Of a DNA stretch of 64,000 bases, positions 46,441-58,388 are shown one piece after another. The translations under genes and the position numbers were made by a program. Origin of the DNA: Aquatica leii (Eukaryota; Arthropoda; Insecta; Coleoptera; Lampyridae). The notes under the pieces were generated by a model that made no database searches, had not been told where the DNA came from, and saw nothing but the letters and a program-made list of their open reading frames with translations. Numbering within the stretch: position 1 is the first letter of the stretch; every line of letters starts with the position of its first letter. The DNA lies in the NCBI GenBank assembly GCA_035610365.1, contig CM069432.1:183691027-183755026 (forward strand). The letters run 5' to 3'.

Positions 46441-49400
46441 GAATATTTCATAAATATTAAATGTCCCACTAGCGCACATTTACTGAATATTCCAAATAAA
46501 TATTTTGGAATATACAAACGACATGCACTGATTATGTATATGATATTTACATTTTTAATTAACACTTTACATAGGATATTGTTAATAAATCTGAGGCTAA
46601 ACGTCATCTCGTAGAAACAGAGCTACTTACGAGTCAATCCACATGTAAGAAACTATGAAGTTGTTAGTTAGATAGTAAATATTACAAGCACAAATTTTAA
46701 AAAATCTATTTGAATTATACGCAGCATAATATTCCTAACTGTACTACGCAAATGCAAAAATTTGTTTATATAATTGCAGAAAGTATCATTAGAGACCAGT
46801 AGACAGCTGTTTCGATAAGGATATTCGTGGTTGTTAATTATACACACTTGATCGATACATATAGATTTTCTAGTATTTTCCTAAACTATGTGTCGTCAAT
46901 TACTTACATAACTTCCTGTTTTGTGTAATTTTATACATACAGTACTGGCCACATGTTCGTGTTCTTCAAATTTGACATGCAGAACACAACCAATTACCTT
47001 TAAAGTTAGTCACAGTATTTACGGTATATTACTAAAAATATTTTAATATTATACTAAAACTATTCAGCAAACAAAATTATTTTTTAGAAGCTTTAGACTA
47101 CCTGACCCAGTTCTAACAGGATAATTAAATATTGATGCTAAAGGTATAAACTCAGATGATACTTTTATGACTGTTTTAGTTATGTATTTTTTTAAGAAGT
47201 GTTCTACAATATACCTTTTCTAAATTGACGTAGAAGTCACGCATCGAATGTTTGTTTCAACAGGTGTAAGTTTTATAGTTAATTCATAGACACTTTAAGT
47301 GTTTGGTTGTCTCTACTTATCAAAAAGTTCTAAAAAATTTGTGTACAGGCTAACCAAGGAGGAACACAATATACAACTTAGCTCGAACTAAACAATTTTT
47401 AACATGGTAGACTACATTTGATTCAGTTGCTTTTTTCTTTCAATGATGCACAACTTATAAATCCTAATAAGAAAGTTAATTATTAAAGGACACAAATGTG
47501 TTACAACGCATCCAAAATTTTAATTTTCTTAAAAGTGAAACTATATAATAAAAAAAAGATAAACCATTTTATTTAAAATTCTACACGCATTTTTGTTGTC
47601 TTCTTTGTTGATTTGCTTTCACTTAGAAATGTTGTTCCCTAATAATAACTATTATTATTCCACAGTATTTTTAAACCTTTATATTAAATTTATTTTACCA
47701 TAACATTCATATCCATATCACAAACTAAGTACCCAAGTAGCAAAAATCAGTTACAAAACGGTTGTAAAACTCTCTTGCAACTATGGTTTCAGTAAGGTAT
47801 TTAGTTACAGAATAGTTGCTGAGTCTTTCCTGATACGTTGTCAATACCGGATTTGGTCAGTTGCAAGGCAACTGCAGTAATATTATAACCGTTTTACAAC
47901 GTGTCTGAAACCGTTGCAATTACTACTTTGTAACTGTTTTGCAGCGTTGCTATAACGCTTTTTTACAAATCATGTTTACCTATTCTGAATCGTTTCTGTA
48001 ATGGTTTATTATCACGGTTCTGTAATTGATTTGTAACATTATAGTTACCGTTTACGGCAACTGCTATGTAACTGTTTTGAAAACATGCTTATTACCATTA
48101 TTTGAAACTATTTTATAACCGCTTTGTTAAGCAACTTATCTAAGATTTTAGTTACTAACTGCATCATAAAGATTAAAACAAAAGTAGAGATAAAAATATA
48201 TTAATAAAAAGATACAGATATATAAAAAGTTATAATAAATGTACATTATTTAAATTTTTATAGTTTCTTATAGAACTAAATTCAAACAAAAAAGATATAA
48301 TAAAAGAATTTTTACATCTGTTGCAAGTATAGGTACCAGTAAACAGGTTTTTACGGCAAATTTTCAAGAAAAGCGGATTATGTCTATTATTTATAAATTT
48401 TGTAAATAGTAAATGCATAAATTTTGTTAAGAGAAAAATGTCTTTGTGTTAAAAGACCATGGCAGATTAAGATATTTCTCAGATGTTATAGTTTAATGCG
48501 TCTACGTATTTCCTAGTTAAATATTTGTATTAGACTACAAATGCACATGTGCAATTATAATCGGTTCAATGATCATAATCTTGACTGGTTTTTTAAAGAT
48601 TATAGGTGTTCGCAATGGGGATTTAATTTACACGTTCTAATCACTGTGTGTAATATTGTAATGTCCTTGCAGTCAAATTCTATTTTATCCTAAAAGAAAA
48701 TAAAATCAATTTAAAATTTGCTTACTTATAATTGGCAACTAATTCTTCAACGTTGATTAAATTAGAAACAGTAGTTTAAATGCACAATTAAAATTATAGT
48801 AACATAATATACCAATAAGTGTACTTACGTAGTTTTGAATTAGAAACACTTTCGGTACTGTTTATTGGATAATGATAATGGACTATGTGTCTTATAAAAA
48901 TCTCGTAAAATGCACTTCTTCTGTTGTTGTTTGAACGTATAGATTAACACTGTAGTGTAGTTTTAGAAATTCACACTTGTAACCATAGTATCAAGACTGT
49001 TACACTCGAAACCGAAATGAAGGTTTTAATGTCACTAAATTGACACTGTAGTTACATAAAGGTTTAAGAAAAACTTACTTATAACCACAGTTGTAAAATG
49101 GTTATTTCCGTAATAGATTTGAAACCTCAGTAAATTACGAAAGAGGCTGCTACGTTGCTGCAACGGTTTATTTACCATGGTGCTAATGTTACTAATTTGC
49201 AACTGGTTACAACGTAACCACGGTTACAAAATGTTGCTTGGGTAGAATGTCTTTTGCAGCATTTACGCGAGCTGTGTTGCAATTCACATTATCCTTGTGT
49301 ACTTTAAAAAAAAAGTTAAAAAACTACTGTCTATTGCACTACCACAACTTCACATTTTATTAACAAGCAATATGGCTAAATTTAACAGAAACTGTAAATA

Positions 49401-49600
49401 AGAGTATATGAAACAGAATTACAGAATAACCATGGTTAAGAAATGTGCATTACTATGTTAATGTTTAAACTAGCACATACGGATTTTAGTAGTTTTAATA
49501 TTATAATTATATTTCTTTATTAAAAAAATACTAAAATTAAGATAAATATAGGTATAAACCTAAAAACATATTTACAATTAAGTTGCTAAACAAAAGAATT
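46441..49600. repeat. Large dispersed repeat, copy A (interrupted at 47732-49242)
   Basis: Blocks match 57190-58110 in the same order: ATGTCC(C/T)ACTAGCGCACATT, TTTAACATGGTAGA followed by TTTGATT, CCTAATAATAACTATTATTA, CACAACTTCACA and ACATACGG/ATATACGG with TTTTAGTAGTTTTA or similar. The 1.5-kb element at 47732 sits inside this copy. No coding content was seen. Confidence 0.5.
47732..49242. mobile_element. 1.5-kb non-autonomous DNA transposon with subterminal repeat arrays
   Basis: Ends CCCAAGTAGCAAAAATCAG and the inverted TTTTGTAACCG...TGTTGCTTGGG are flanked by TA on both sides. About 380 bases at the left and 290 at the right are packed with degenerate copies of a core such as GTTACAAAACGGTT or its complement, with many spaced by a few tens of bases. 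The central 800 bases are AT-rich; a 62-codon minus ORF there (with GTYTCNRCKNSF) has no clear match. Terminal CCCAAGCAAC equals that of the MITEs at 11635-12105 and 21478. Confidence 0.72.
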
Positions 49601-50540
49601 TATCCAGTACCTTCAATTTATGCCTGTTACTTAATGAGGTATAATATAATAACTACTGGAGGGACCACTTCGTATGCTAGTATGGTTACGAATTCGGTCC
49701 GGTTTTATTTCGTGTTTTCCCACTTCATCCGGACAAGAAAGCTACCCGTGTCTAGTTAAGCGTTTTGTAGCGTTTGAATTACATTCGACAATTTTAGTTT
49801 TGTCAATTTTAGTTATAAAAAGTGCATTTAATAATAAATTTAATAATCTAAACTAAACTAAACTTATCTATAATAAAAACTTTTTAATCTTGCGGTCACC
49901 GTAAAAACAGTAATAATAAGTAGAACGCCATTTAAAAATCATGTTCACCCAATTGTAAAGACGTTTGGAAGCGTGTCGAATGTGTAGAAAATTAGTTGTT
50001 TAAATAATTTCTATATATAGTTTGAATTTCAATTGAAAACTTACTTCAAAACCATAAATGTTATTTTAAGGTAGTAGTTCCATTACATTTAAGAAGTTGA
50101 TTTAAATTAACTAAATTTATTTGATTTAAAAATACATAATTTTGTATTTTATTTTTAATTATATGTATTTTTAGTTTAAAATATATGTTAATTGTTTTCA
50201 TACAAGGTTTAATTTTACTTCTACCTTTCAAACGTGGTCGACCTTATGCGTTTTTGCCCAAAAGCAGTGGGGATATCGAGGGCTCGTTTTTATGTACGAA
50301 GTGGTTTCTCCAGTTAGTATATTATACCGCATGGCTGTTAACATACAAAAATTGCAAAATACATGCATACGTAATATATATTTAACATTATTAGCACATT
50401 CTATAAATATACATGTAACGTTTTCTAAATATACGCGTGAAATATATACAATTGGAAATATACATTAAATGTGCAATAAGTGTTTTAAATGTGTTTAGGA
50501 CAAATACAAAATTAAAGCTTTAAGTGTAAATAGAAATTTT
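49601..50540. other. AT-rich interval
   Basis: A GC-richer patch at 49655-49760 (GGTTACGAATTCGGTCCGG and following) is unexplained. At 50380-50500 the motif AAATATAC recurs several times at roughly 25-base spacing. No gene was recognised. Confidence 0.4.
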
Positions 50541-50544
50541 ATTA

Positions 50545-51120
50545 AAAAACGGATATCCTATTAAATTATTAAATAAATTGTTATTTCAAACATCTAATGT
50601 TGTTGGAAATTCACAAGAAATTATTCCTACAGAAATTAAATATTTTTCAATTCCTTATGTTAAAGATTTATCTTTAGGGTTAAAAAAAAATTTAAATTCA
50701 TGTAACCCTAACGTTAAAACTGCTTATAAAAACATCTCAATTGGACGTTCTGTTTTCTCAAAATTAAAAGATATTATTTCACAAAACTTAAAATTAAATG
50801 TAGTATATAAAATTTCTTGTTTTGATTGTAATTCATGTTATCTTGGGCAGACCGGAAGATTATTAGTTGATAGAATTACTTTACATAAAAGTGACATTAA
50901 ATTAAACAAACCTAGTTGTATGTTATCAATTCATTGTAATCAAAATTTGCATTCTCCGGACTATAACTCTATCAAAATTTTAGATGAAAACAAAAGCCAA
51001 CAAAAAAGAAACTTTTTAGAAATGTTACATATTATTAGGTGTGAAACTTCAATGAACAAAAGAACTGACATTAAAGGTATGAGTATTATTTATTCTTATC
51101 TTTTACAGATAATTAAATAA
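50545..51120 (+). pseudogene. Third PLE type: linker and intact GIY-YIG endonuclease
   Basis: The fragment starts at NGYPIKLLNKLLFQ, passes the PLE linker FSIPYVKDLSLGLKK, and contains a complete-looking nuclease: NVVYKISCFDCNSCYLGQTG (GIY and YIG positions), LVDRITLHKSDI (conserved Arg), a His pair and RNFLEMLHIIRC (catalytic Glu), ending in a stop at 51120. No lesion is visible in this part, but the RT is missing, so it is a 5'-truncated copy. Sequence differs clearly from the 35-kb and 41-kb family. Confidence 0.83.
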
Positions 51121-51425
51121 TTTATTTATCTATATTTAAGTTTCTCAAATTCATTTTTTCATTCACCTATTAATATTTTTGCAGTTAATTTTTTTTTAAA
51201 TTATTAATTTACGTATTAATTTACTTATTAATTTGTCAATTTGACATAATTCAATTTAATCATATATTATAACGCTGTCGAAGTTTGTGTGAACTTTTAT
51301 AATTGTAATATTCATGTTTTTTGAATAATGTTCTGTGCAATTATATTAGAAATTTTTAGTTTTTCTGATGAAGCAACATATTTGTTGCGAAAGCTTGAGA
51401 AAATAAAAGAAAACAAATAATTCAG
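51121..51425 (+). other. PLE 3' tail with hammerhead-like motif (51365-51394)
   Basis: TCTGATGAAGCAACATATTT is followed by GTTGCGAAAGC. GCAAC pairs with GTTGC, with CTGATGA before and GAAA after, the arrangement of a hammerhead core apart from one extra base. An A-rich tail follows at 51400-51420. Confidence 0.5.
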
Positions 51426-54400
51426 ACTTTACTTCCCAATAAAACAATTAGAAATTATATATAGTGCGTATTATAGAATCGGATGGAATATAATTGCCTT
51501 AAATCAAACGTTCAACAACATATAATTACAACGCTTCAATATGTGTATGTAACAATTTTTTTTTGTGTTGGAAACTTCAAAGCATTTTTCTTTTCTATAG
51601 ATTTTTTTAAAATTTGCAGCATTTCTGTGACTACCTAAACAAAAACTTATTAAAAACCCAAGCGTTAGTCTTTTTATGTGATAATTCCTTAGTAATGGTG
51701 ATATTTATATATTGTTTTTATATTTAGAGAGTACAATTTCTAATTCATCAGAAAAAAATTAAGTCCAACTCAAAAATTTCTAAATTTTATTTAAACAACT
51801 GATTTTATTGTTTTTATCAGTTACATAATGCCAAAATAGTCATAGTCAATGTACTAATTATAATATCGTAAAGGTAATAAGTAAAGTAAGAGTAAAATAA
51901 AAAGCTTAACTATAGACGGGTAAACGTTTATAATTTTTTTTGTCAAATTGTTGATCACATTTATTTTTATATTAAAATTAGCACAAATCAATTGACGAAA
52001 TTAGAGTTAAAATTAAATTTGTTTTTTATTATCAGTTTATAGATAGAATCAAGTAGCAAACAACTTAAAACACATTGTGTCTAAAATAGTTACAAACAAT
52101 AGCAGTAAACGTTAAATATCATTAGCTATAAAAAATAAACAAGTAATTTTTATTTACATTTTGAAAATAGGTACAATGTTGACATTATGGAATAAAAATA
52201 AGCTTTGTCAATAAAATTACTGTCTTTCAAATAACCATAATCCAATAAAATCTTATGCTTATAGTAATAAAAATAAAGTGTATTTTGAAAAAAGAAATAT
52301 TTTCTAACAAAAACTTGTTTGTGACAGTAGAAGTAGAAACTTTTTATCTTTTAATCAGTATTTGAAAAGAACTTTACACACTATAAAAATAATAAAAATC
52401 TAAAACATTTACAAAAATTTGGATATGTTATTACTGAACTCTTTATTAGAAAAATATAATACGTTAAAATTATTAATTAGGATAAATTTAAGAACACTTT
52501 ATAAGTAAACAATTAGTATTTCTTACTGTACCACAATAATCTTATTTTATCTCAAGTAAATGCTTAAGATGAAAAGTAAAATGTTATTGCCTTTCAATGA
52601 AGATAAATGAGTTTAAAAAGTAAGCGTTAAAAGGAGCTACTTTGTAAATTCTTTTAAGCCAAAACCAAACCAGAAGTGTACTGATATATGTTACCATTAA
52701 CTTTGACGCCCTATTTTCTATTTGAGAAGTAACTTATAATTAACTCTAAAGCTTTTCTCTTAAACCCGTACTTTTTCAGTTTAATCAAATGTATTGCAAG
52801 ATTAATGGTGTTGAATACCTTTGCAGAATTAAAAGAAGTGAGATTGATATTTTAAGAGATTTTGTACTACAAACTCTTGCTTTTAAACTTAAATCTGCAT
52901 TAAGATTATCTTAAATTAAGGAATAAGGTCTCTAGACAATTATTTTATTAATTTTTTATTTGGTTTACTACCTAAGATTTATGACTGTACATTTTTAACA
53001 GTAATCTATTATTGTTTTAATTAAACAAAAAAGCTTTTAGATTAGATAAAATAAACTAAAACAAAAATAAAGTTTTGTTCTTTTATACTGTAAAACGAAA
53101 CTTTTAGATTATTCAAGATTATGTAGCTAATGTTTAAACAGCTTTTAAGAAAATGTGATTTATATTCTTAATAAAGATGATGTTAACCTGCACGCAAAAC
53201 GTTTGTAAAAATACAATACGTTTATAAACGTTTATCAAAAACTTTTTTTAACTACTAAAAACATTAATAACTTAATTTAGTTTTCTGATTTTACAGTTAT
53301 TTGTCTACTATTAACATAAAAAAAAACTTTGAATAGATTTGATTTTGCTTTTTTAACTATAAAGATTTTTTGCTTTATACTGAAGAAAGCTGATTTATTT
53401 TATTCTCTCGCCCACTGTAAGTGCGACTTCAAAAGAAATTTTCTTTGATATTACATGTAACCTAAATTTTTAAATTAAAAAATTGTGTACTTTTAAAATA
53501 AAAAAAATTAAATAAGTTATAAATTCTATATTTCTTAGTACAATTATTTTTTAAATTACACTGATGTATTACAATAAACAAATTATTTTTTTTTGTATGA
53601 CATGTTAGTTTTAAAGAAAACCTTACTATACAGTCTTTTTATAAATTTATAGTTATAATACAAATATAGTAAACAACAAATAAGTTTTTTGTAAATTAAA
53701 ATTGCGTAATTACTTTTCATCAAGATTTTAATCGCTTTTAAAGACTTTTATAAGTGACAGTACTAAAGTAATTACATTTACAAATTACCGTTTCGTACGT
53801 ATTTGTAATTTAGTATTAATTGTGATGTAATCCACTCATATTTAAAAACTAAAACCCGCAATCCAAGAAGTAAACAGCGACATCTCGCTGCGGCTGTAAT
53901 CGTGAAGCTGCTCCTTGAAAACAATTACAAAAAAACCAACTGCTAAATTTAGTAGCATCCCTGTCGCGGTTCAAAACAATCTACTCTTGCATTCCGCCGC
54001 GTAAGGACTGTCAATAATCTATTGTTAAATAGAACCAAAATCCAAACTGTGATTCCGATGCAGCTAGTATACAAATATTTATAATAATAAAAAATTATTA
54101 AAAAACAAACTAAAATTACATATAGACTCTATTTTAAATAGCTAACAGTCTTTTAAAAAAGCAAAGTTTGTCTATACAAAAGCAAATAATAGCAAAAAAA
54201 GATACGGTTTACAGAATTGTATTACAATGCAAAAGCAAATTAACGGTAGTTCCATCGACACCAGGAAATCTTCAACAATAAATTATTTTAAAAAAATACA
54301 GAGTACGAGTGTACACTAAACAGAGTAGAAATCTTTTTATTCGCAAATACATACATACACAGAGATCTGATAATTCTAATCAAATTTTGATATTTAACAA

Positions 54401-55020
54401 AATCATTAAAGCAAAGCATTAGAATAATTATATAAACGGCAAATTTTGATAATCTTTTGTCCTTTTGTCTAAATATATAAACCTTTTTAAATATGGTAAA
54501 ATTTGTGTTTCTTATGTTTTATGCTGTATGGATAACTAAACCACTGCATACTTACAAAAAAATGTTTAATTAAGTAAAAAAGATTAAAAAGTTAGTCCTG
54601 ATACCATATTTGTTGACTACAAACAACCAAATTGATAGTATAAACTTTTAATTTTTTTTCTGACGGAAGTTACGCTTACGTACTTTTTCTTGTATAAAAA
54701 TAGCAACTAAACATTTTTCTGTTTATATATTTTTTTAAAAATGAGAGTGATAACAAATTTTATATAAAATATAAAATATTATTAATAAAAATATTTTATT
54801 CTTTCGATAATACAATAAAAATAAAATGATGTTTATTTTAACTAAATTTAATCTTTTTAGTAATATCTGCCACAAACGCCCAAGACATAGAGTTTACAAA
54901 CACTTTAAATTACAACAATCCGGAGTTTGTATTAACGCTAAAAAAGATAGGCGTCATAGCCTTTTTAGTTACAAATTTATTCTATAAAAGAACAAATAAA
55001 TTATTATAACTTTTACAAAA
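51426..55020. other. AT-rich interval, no gene seen
   Basis: The only distinct patch is 53860-54000 (GCGACATCTCGCTGCGGCTG and following), which is GC-rich but carries no recognised coding signal. Confidence 0.5.
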
Positions 55021-55465
55021 TGTAATCGCAAAGGCTTCTACGACCGAAGTATGTGCTAGTCTAGCACGTTATTATTACTTTGGGGAATTTTGCGTAGAAA
55101 ATTAACACTAAAGTAGAACAAGTCGTTAAGGCTATGTTACAACTTAAATGTTTCTGTGTATTGTTTGTTGCTTATTATTTGAAAAAGCTTATGACCTTGT
55201 TGATTTTCGAGTTTTGAAATCGTATTTTCTAGTTATCTCTTATCAATCCCACTTTTTCACTTCCTGTTGTTAGCCATTTTGGCATTCAAAAATCAAAGTT
55301 TGTGTTGAACGCATGGTTGTACCATTTCATTAAATAGATGTTGCATCCCTTGAAATTTCAAGGACCTCAATGAATTTGTGCATTATTTTGTAAAAATCGT
55401 TCACCATTTGGAAAGTTGTGTTACGGGTGGAGATTTTATCGCTTCAGCGGATTTATCAACCAGTG

Positions 55466-56080
55466 TTAGTACCACATGTAGCTCGCCCAAGATCGTAGAG
55501 ATTTGTACAGTTCTTTTATTCCTATAATATCCCTAAGACTTAATATTCTTTCAGCTTCTGTTCTTTTCTTTTTTTGTGTTTTTATCCATCGTTTTATCAT
55601 CGTGATACCAGTCGGTACCCTTCTGCCACCAGTATTGTAGCGTACAGTCATTCTACAAGTATTATTATTATTCAAGCATCAGTACTATTTAATCATTTAC
55701 TATGTGTACCTGTTCGTTTGTGGAAGTCCCGTTAAGAAAAGTATATTGGGTGTTCGTCTCCGGAAGACTTGTTTGTCAATTCCTGTATTTAGGGCTCCGT
55801 CTGCATGGTGTTTGTGTGAGTTATCATCGCTATCATCTGAATTATCGAGAAAGATAACCCGATCTCATCGTCATTACCTACTTTGGCTGAAACCTTACGT
55901 TACCGCTCAATCATCGAGTTTCGTCATCGGAGAGGTACTACCATCGAATATCAGGTCAGAAGTCATTGTTGTCTCGTCCAATTATATTTTGTGTACGCGA
56001 ATATCATATTTTGCACCCTATGAAATAATATATCATGGGGAACTAAATTTATTGGCCAAAAGAGGAAAAAGTTTACTTTA
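55466..56080 (-). pseudogene. Uncharacterised coding-like region on the minus strand
   Basis: Minus-strand frames in succession read NDDEIGL, then DRVIFLDNSDDSDDNSHKHH, ADGALNTGIDKQVFRRRTPN, ILFLTGLPQTNRYT and stop near 55705. Further down, MTVRYNTGGRRVPTGITMIK and RWIKTQKKKRTEAERILSLR run to 55466. Base composition is richer in G+C than the surroundings. Several stops and frame changes are present. I do not recognise the protein; an older transposon gene is the likeliest explanation. Confidence 0.3.
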
Positions 56081-56099
56081 GTTAGATCCCATTGTAATT

Positions 56100-57185
56100 A
56101 AATATTTACCCTTCAGGTTTTAAGTATTGTTTGCATTATCCCATTTCAAGAGTCAACTATGAACCTTTAGTTACATTAATTTAAATATATATATACTCAC
56201 TTAAGTTAAGAATAGCCTATTTTGTATAGATTCAACAGCAATTAATCATTAATCACATGTAATTATTCAATATTCATTCATCAAAATTAAGGTTATGTGG
56301 CATAGTATAGCATGCCTATAATATACAGAGTACAACAAAAATTGGGTAGACCTAAAAGAAGCGTTTTGTTTAGCTATTGCCCTTGAATTAATAGTAGTAC
56401 CTTTTGGCTAATTTCTGTAACAATTTATTTACATCAGATCTCAAAAGCACCTTGTTTTAAAACCTCCATTTAATCGAATTATTCATTATATTTTGTGTAA
56501 TTAACTGATCATCTAAATACCCTCACTATTATGACATTGATTTATTCATTATATTTTGTGTAATTAAAGTATCATCACCATTACCATCACCCTTACCACC
56601 CATATTTATCTATCGATATCTATATAAAGCTATTTGTTTATTTGCATAGCGATTGTTACTATTATTCAAAGTTTATGAATATAGAAGCGGATTTGTTGGG
56701 ATTATTGTCTGTTTTTTTTTTGTATTTCAGTCTGTAGTGTACCGATTCTCAACCTTAGTTTTGCTTTTAGAGCGAGAGTGAATATAGCTCCTCTTAAATT
56801 TGTTGATATTTATAAAGTGAGTATTATCGTTCTTGGCGCGCTTATAGTCACCTTTTGTCTGCAACGTTGGGTTTGTCGATTTATTGACCCACGACCTAGA
56901 ACTAGTCCGGGATCAACAAATTTAGTTATATTTGATATTGAGACTTTATGCTTCGGGTTTAGTGACATGTATGTAACAACTATGTTTTTGCCAGAAGTTT
57001 TGACTAACAATTTTGTGAAAACCGTATATTGTCATTACAGTGCAAATTCTATATGAACAACTTTTCTGTACGCTCTGTTTAAAATGGGTAAAACATTTTA
57101 TAAAATGTGTTTAAGGTAATGTATCTCTATTGAAAAACACGTAATTCACATTAACAAAATATGTAACTTTTGTATAAAAATTTTT
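56100..57185. other. AT-rich interval with a small ORF
   Basis: After a strong acceptor-like TTTTTTGTATTTCAG (ending about 56730) a plus-strand ORF 56778-57056 has a hydrophobic segment (VSIIVLGALIVTFCLQ). No family was recognised and it may be chance. Confidence 0.3.
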
Positions 57186-57189
57186 ACAG

Positions 57190-58110
57190 TAGATTATTCA
57201 ACATTGAATGTCCTACTAGCGCACATTCAGTGAGTATTTTGTAAATATGATATGTACTAATTATCTATATAATATTCAAATTTTTATTTAATATACTTCA
57301 AAAGTCTAATACATATGTTTTATATATTTGTAAAAGAATAGTAATTATTCATTTGATTGATACAGTTTAAATTACAGTTGATTATTAACATTAATTTATA
57401 TTAGTTGTAGTTTCCTATACATAGCTTAAATTCAATCATCTTTAACATGGTAGATTCTATTTGATTTGGTTTCTTCTTTTGATAATGTTGTGCAACGCAC
57501 AATTTTTAAATATTATTAAGGAAATTATTTACAGATACAGATATGTTGCAAGATTTAAGAAATAATTTTCTTAAATTTAATATAAATTAGGTAAGTATAT
57601 ATATTTACTTGTTTTTTTTAGTTGTTCCTTATTTAAAATAATTCCTTTGCCTAATAATAACTATTATTACCTAACAGTATTCCTATAATAAATACATCTT
57701 ACCACAAAGTTTATATCATCTTTCTAAACTTTATAAACATAATCTCCTAGGGAAAATTTATTAATTAGAAATCGGGCACTTTATCATTTTAGTTTTATTT
57801 GCCACTAATGCTTTAATTAATTACTTAATGTATGCAATCTGGAATCTACGTAGTCTCGATTTACATTTGGTTTACATTAATACGATATTTAAAAAGTTGA
57901 ACACTAGCACAACTTCACACTTAAAGAACAAACAAAATGGTAAAAACTCACTAAATTTTCCAGGAAATATAAGTAGGATTATATAAAACAACATTACAGA
58001 ATAACTATTTTAAATAATTATATGAATGTTTAAATTATCATATACGGTTTTGAATAGTTTTAGTGTTCTAATACAAATCTAGAAAAATATTTAACTACAT
58101 TTTCTTAATT
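57190..58110. repeat. Large dispersed repeat, copy B
   Basis: It shares ordered blocks with 46441-49600 (for example TCCTACTAGCGCACATT, TTTAACATGGTAGATT, CCTAATAATAACTATTATTA, CACAACTTCACAC). The BEL element begins at 58115, immediately after this copy. Confidence 0.5.
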
Positions 58111-58114
58111 AAAG

Positions 58115-58269
58115 TGTTAATTTGGGTTGGATTTAGTTGGCTCGGGGTGATAAATAACGATAACTTAGTTACGCAGATAAAAAATAAATTCTTTATTTGT
58201 AAGGTTAGCTCTTAAGATTACAATTTCAAATTAAATAAAAACGCAACGCAAAAGGATGAAGCATTAATA
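58115..58269 (-). repeat. BEL/Pao 3' LTR
   Basis: A 155-base copy of the LTR, shorter than the other by a deletion. A purine-rich GCCGGGGAGTA lies just inside on the minus strand, a likely polypurine tract. Confidence 0.72.
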
Positions 58270-58388
58270 TACTCCCCGGCATTGAAATACAAATTTCAAT
58301 AACACACAAATGCAAATACATGGAAGAAAAACAATTATAAAAATAAAAAGTATTATATTAATAATAAACAAACAGAAATCTCACTGGC

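Noticed and set aside
56778..57056. Possible small membrane protein
   Set aside because: One hydrophobic stretch, no homology and an overlapping antisense ORF; not enough to call a gene.
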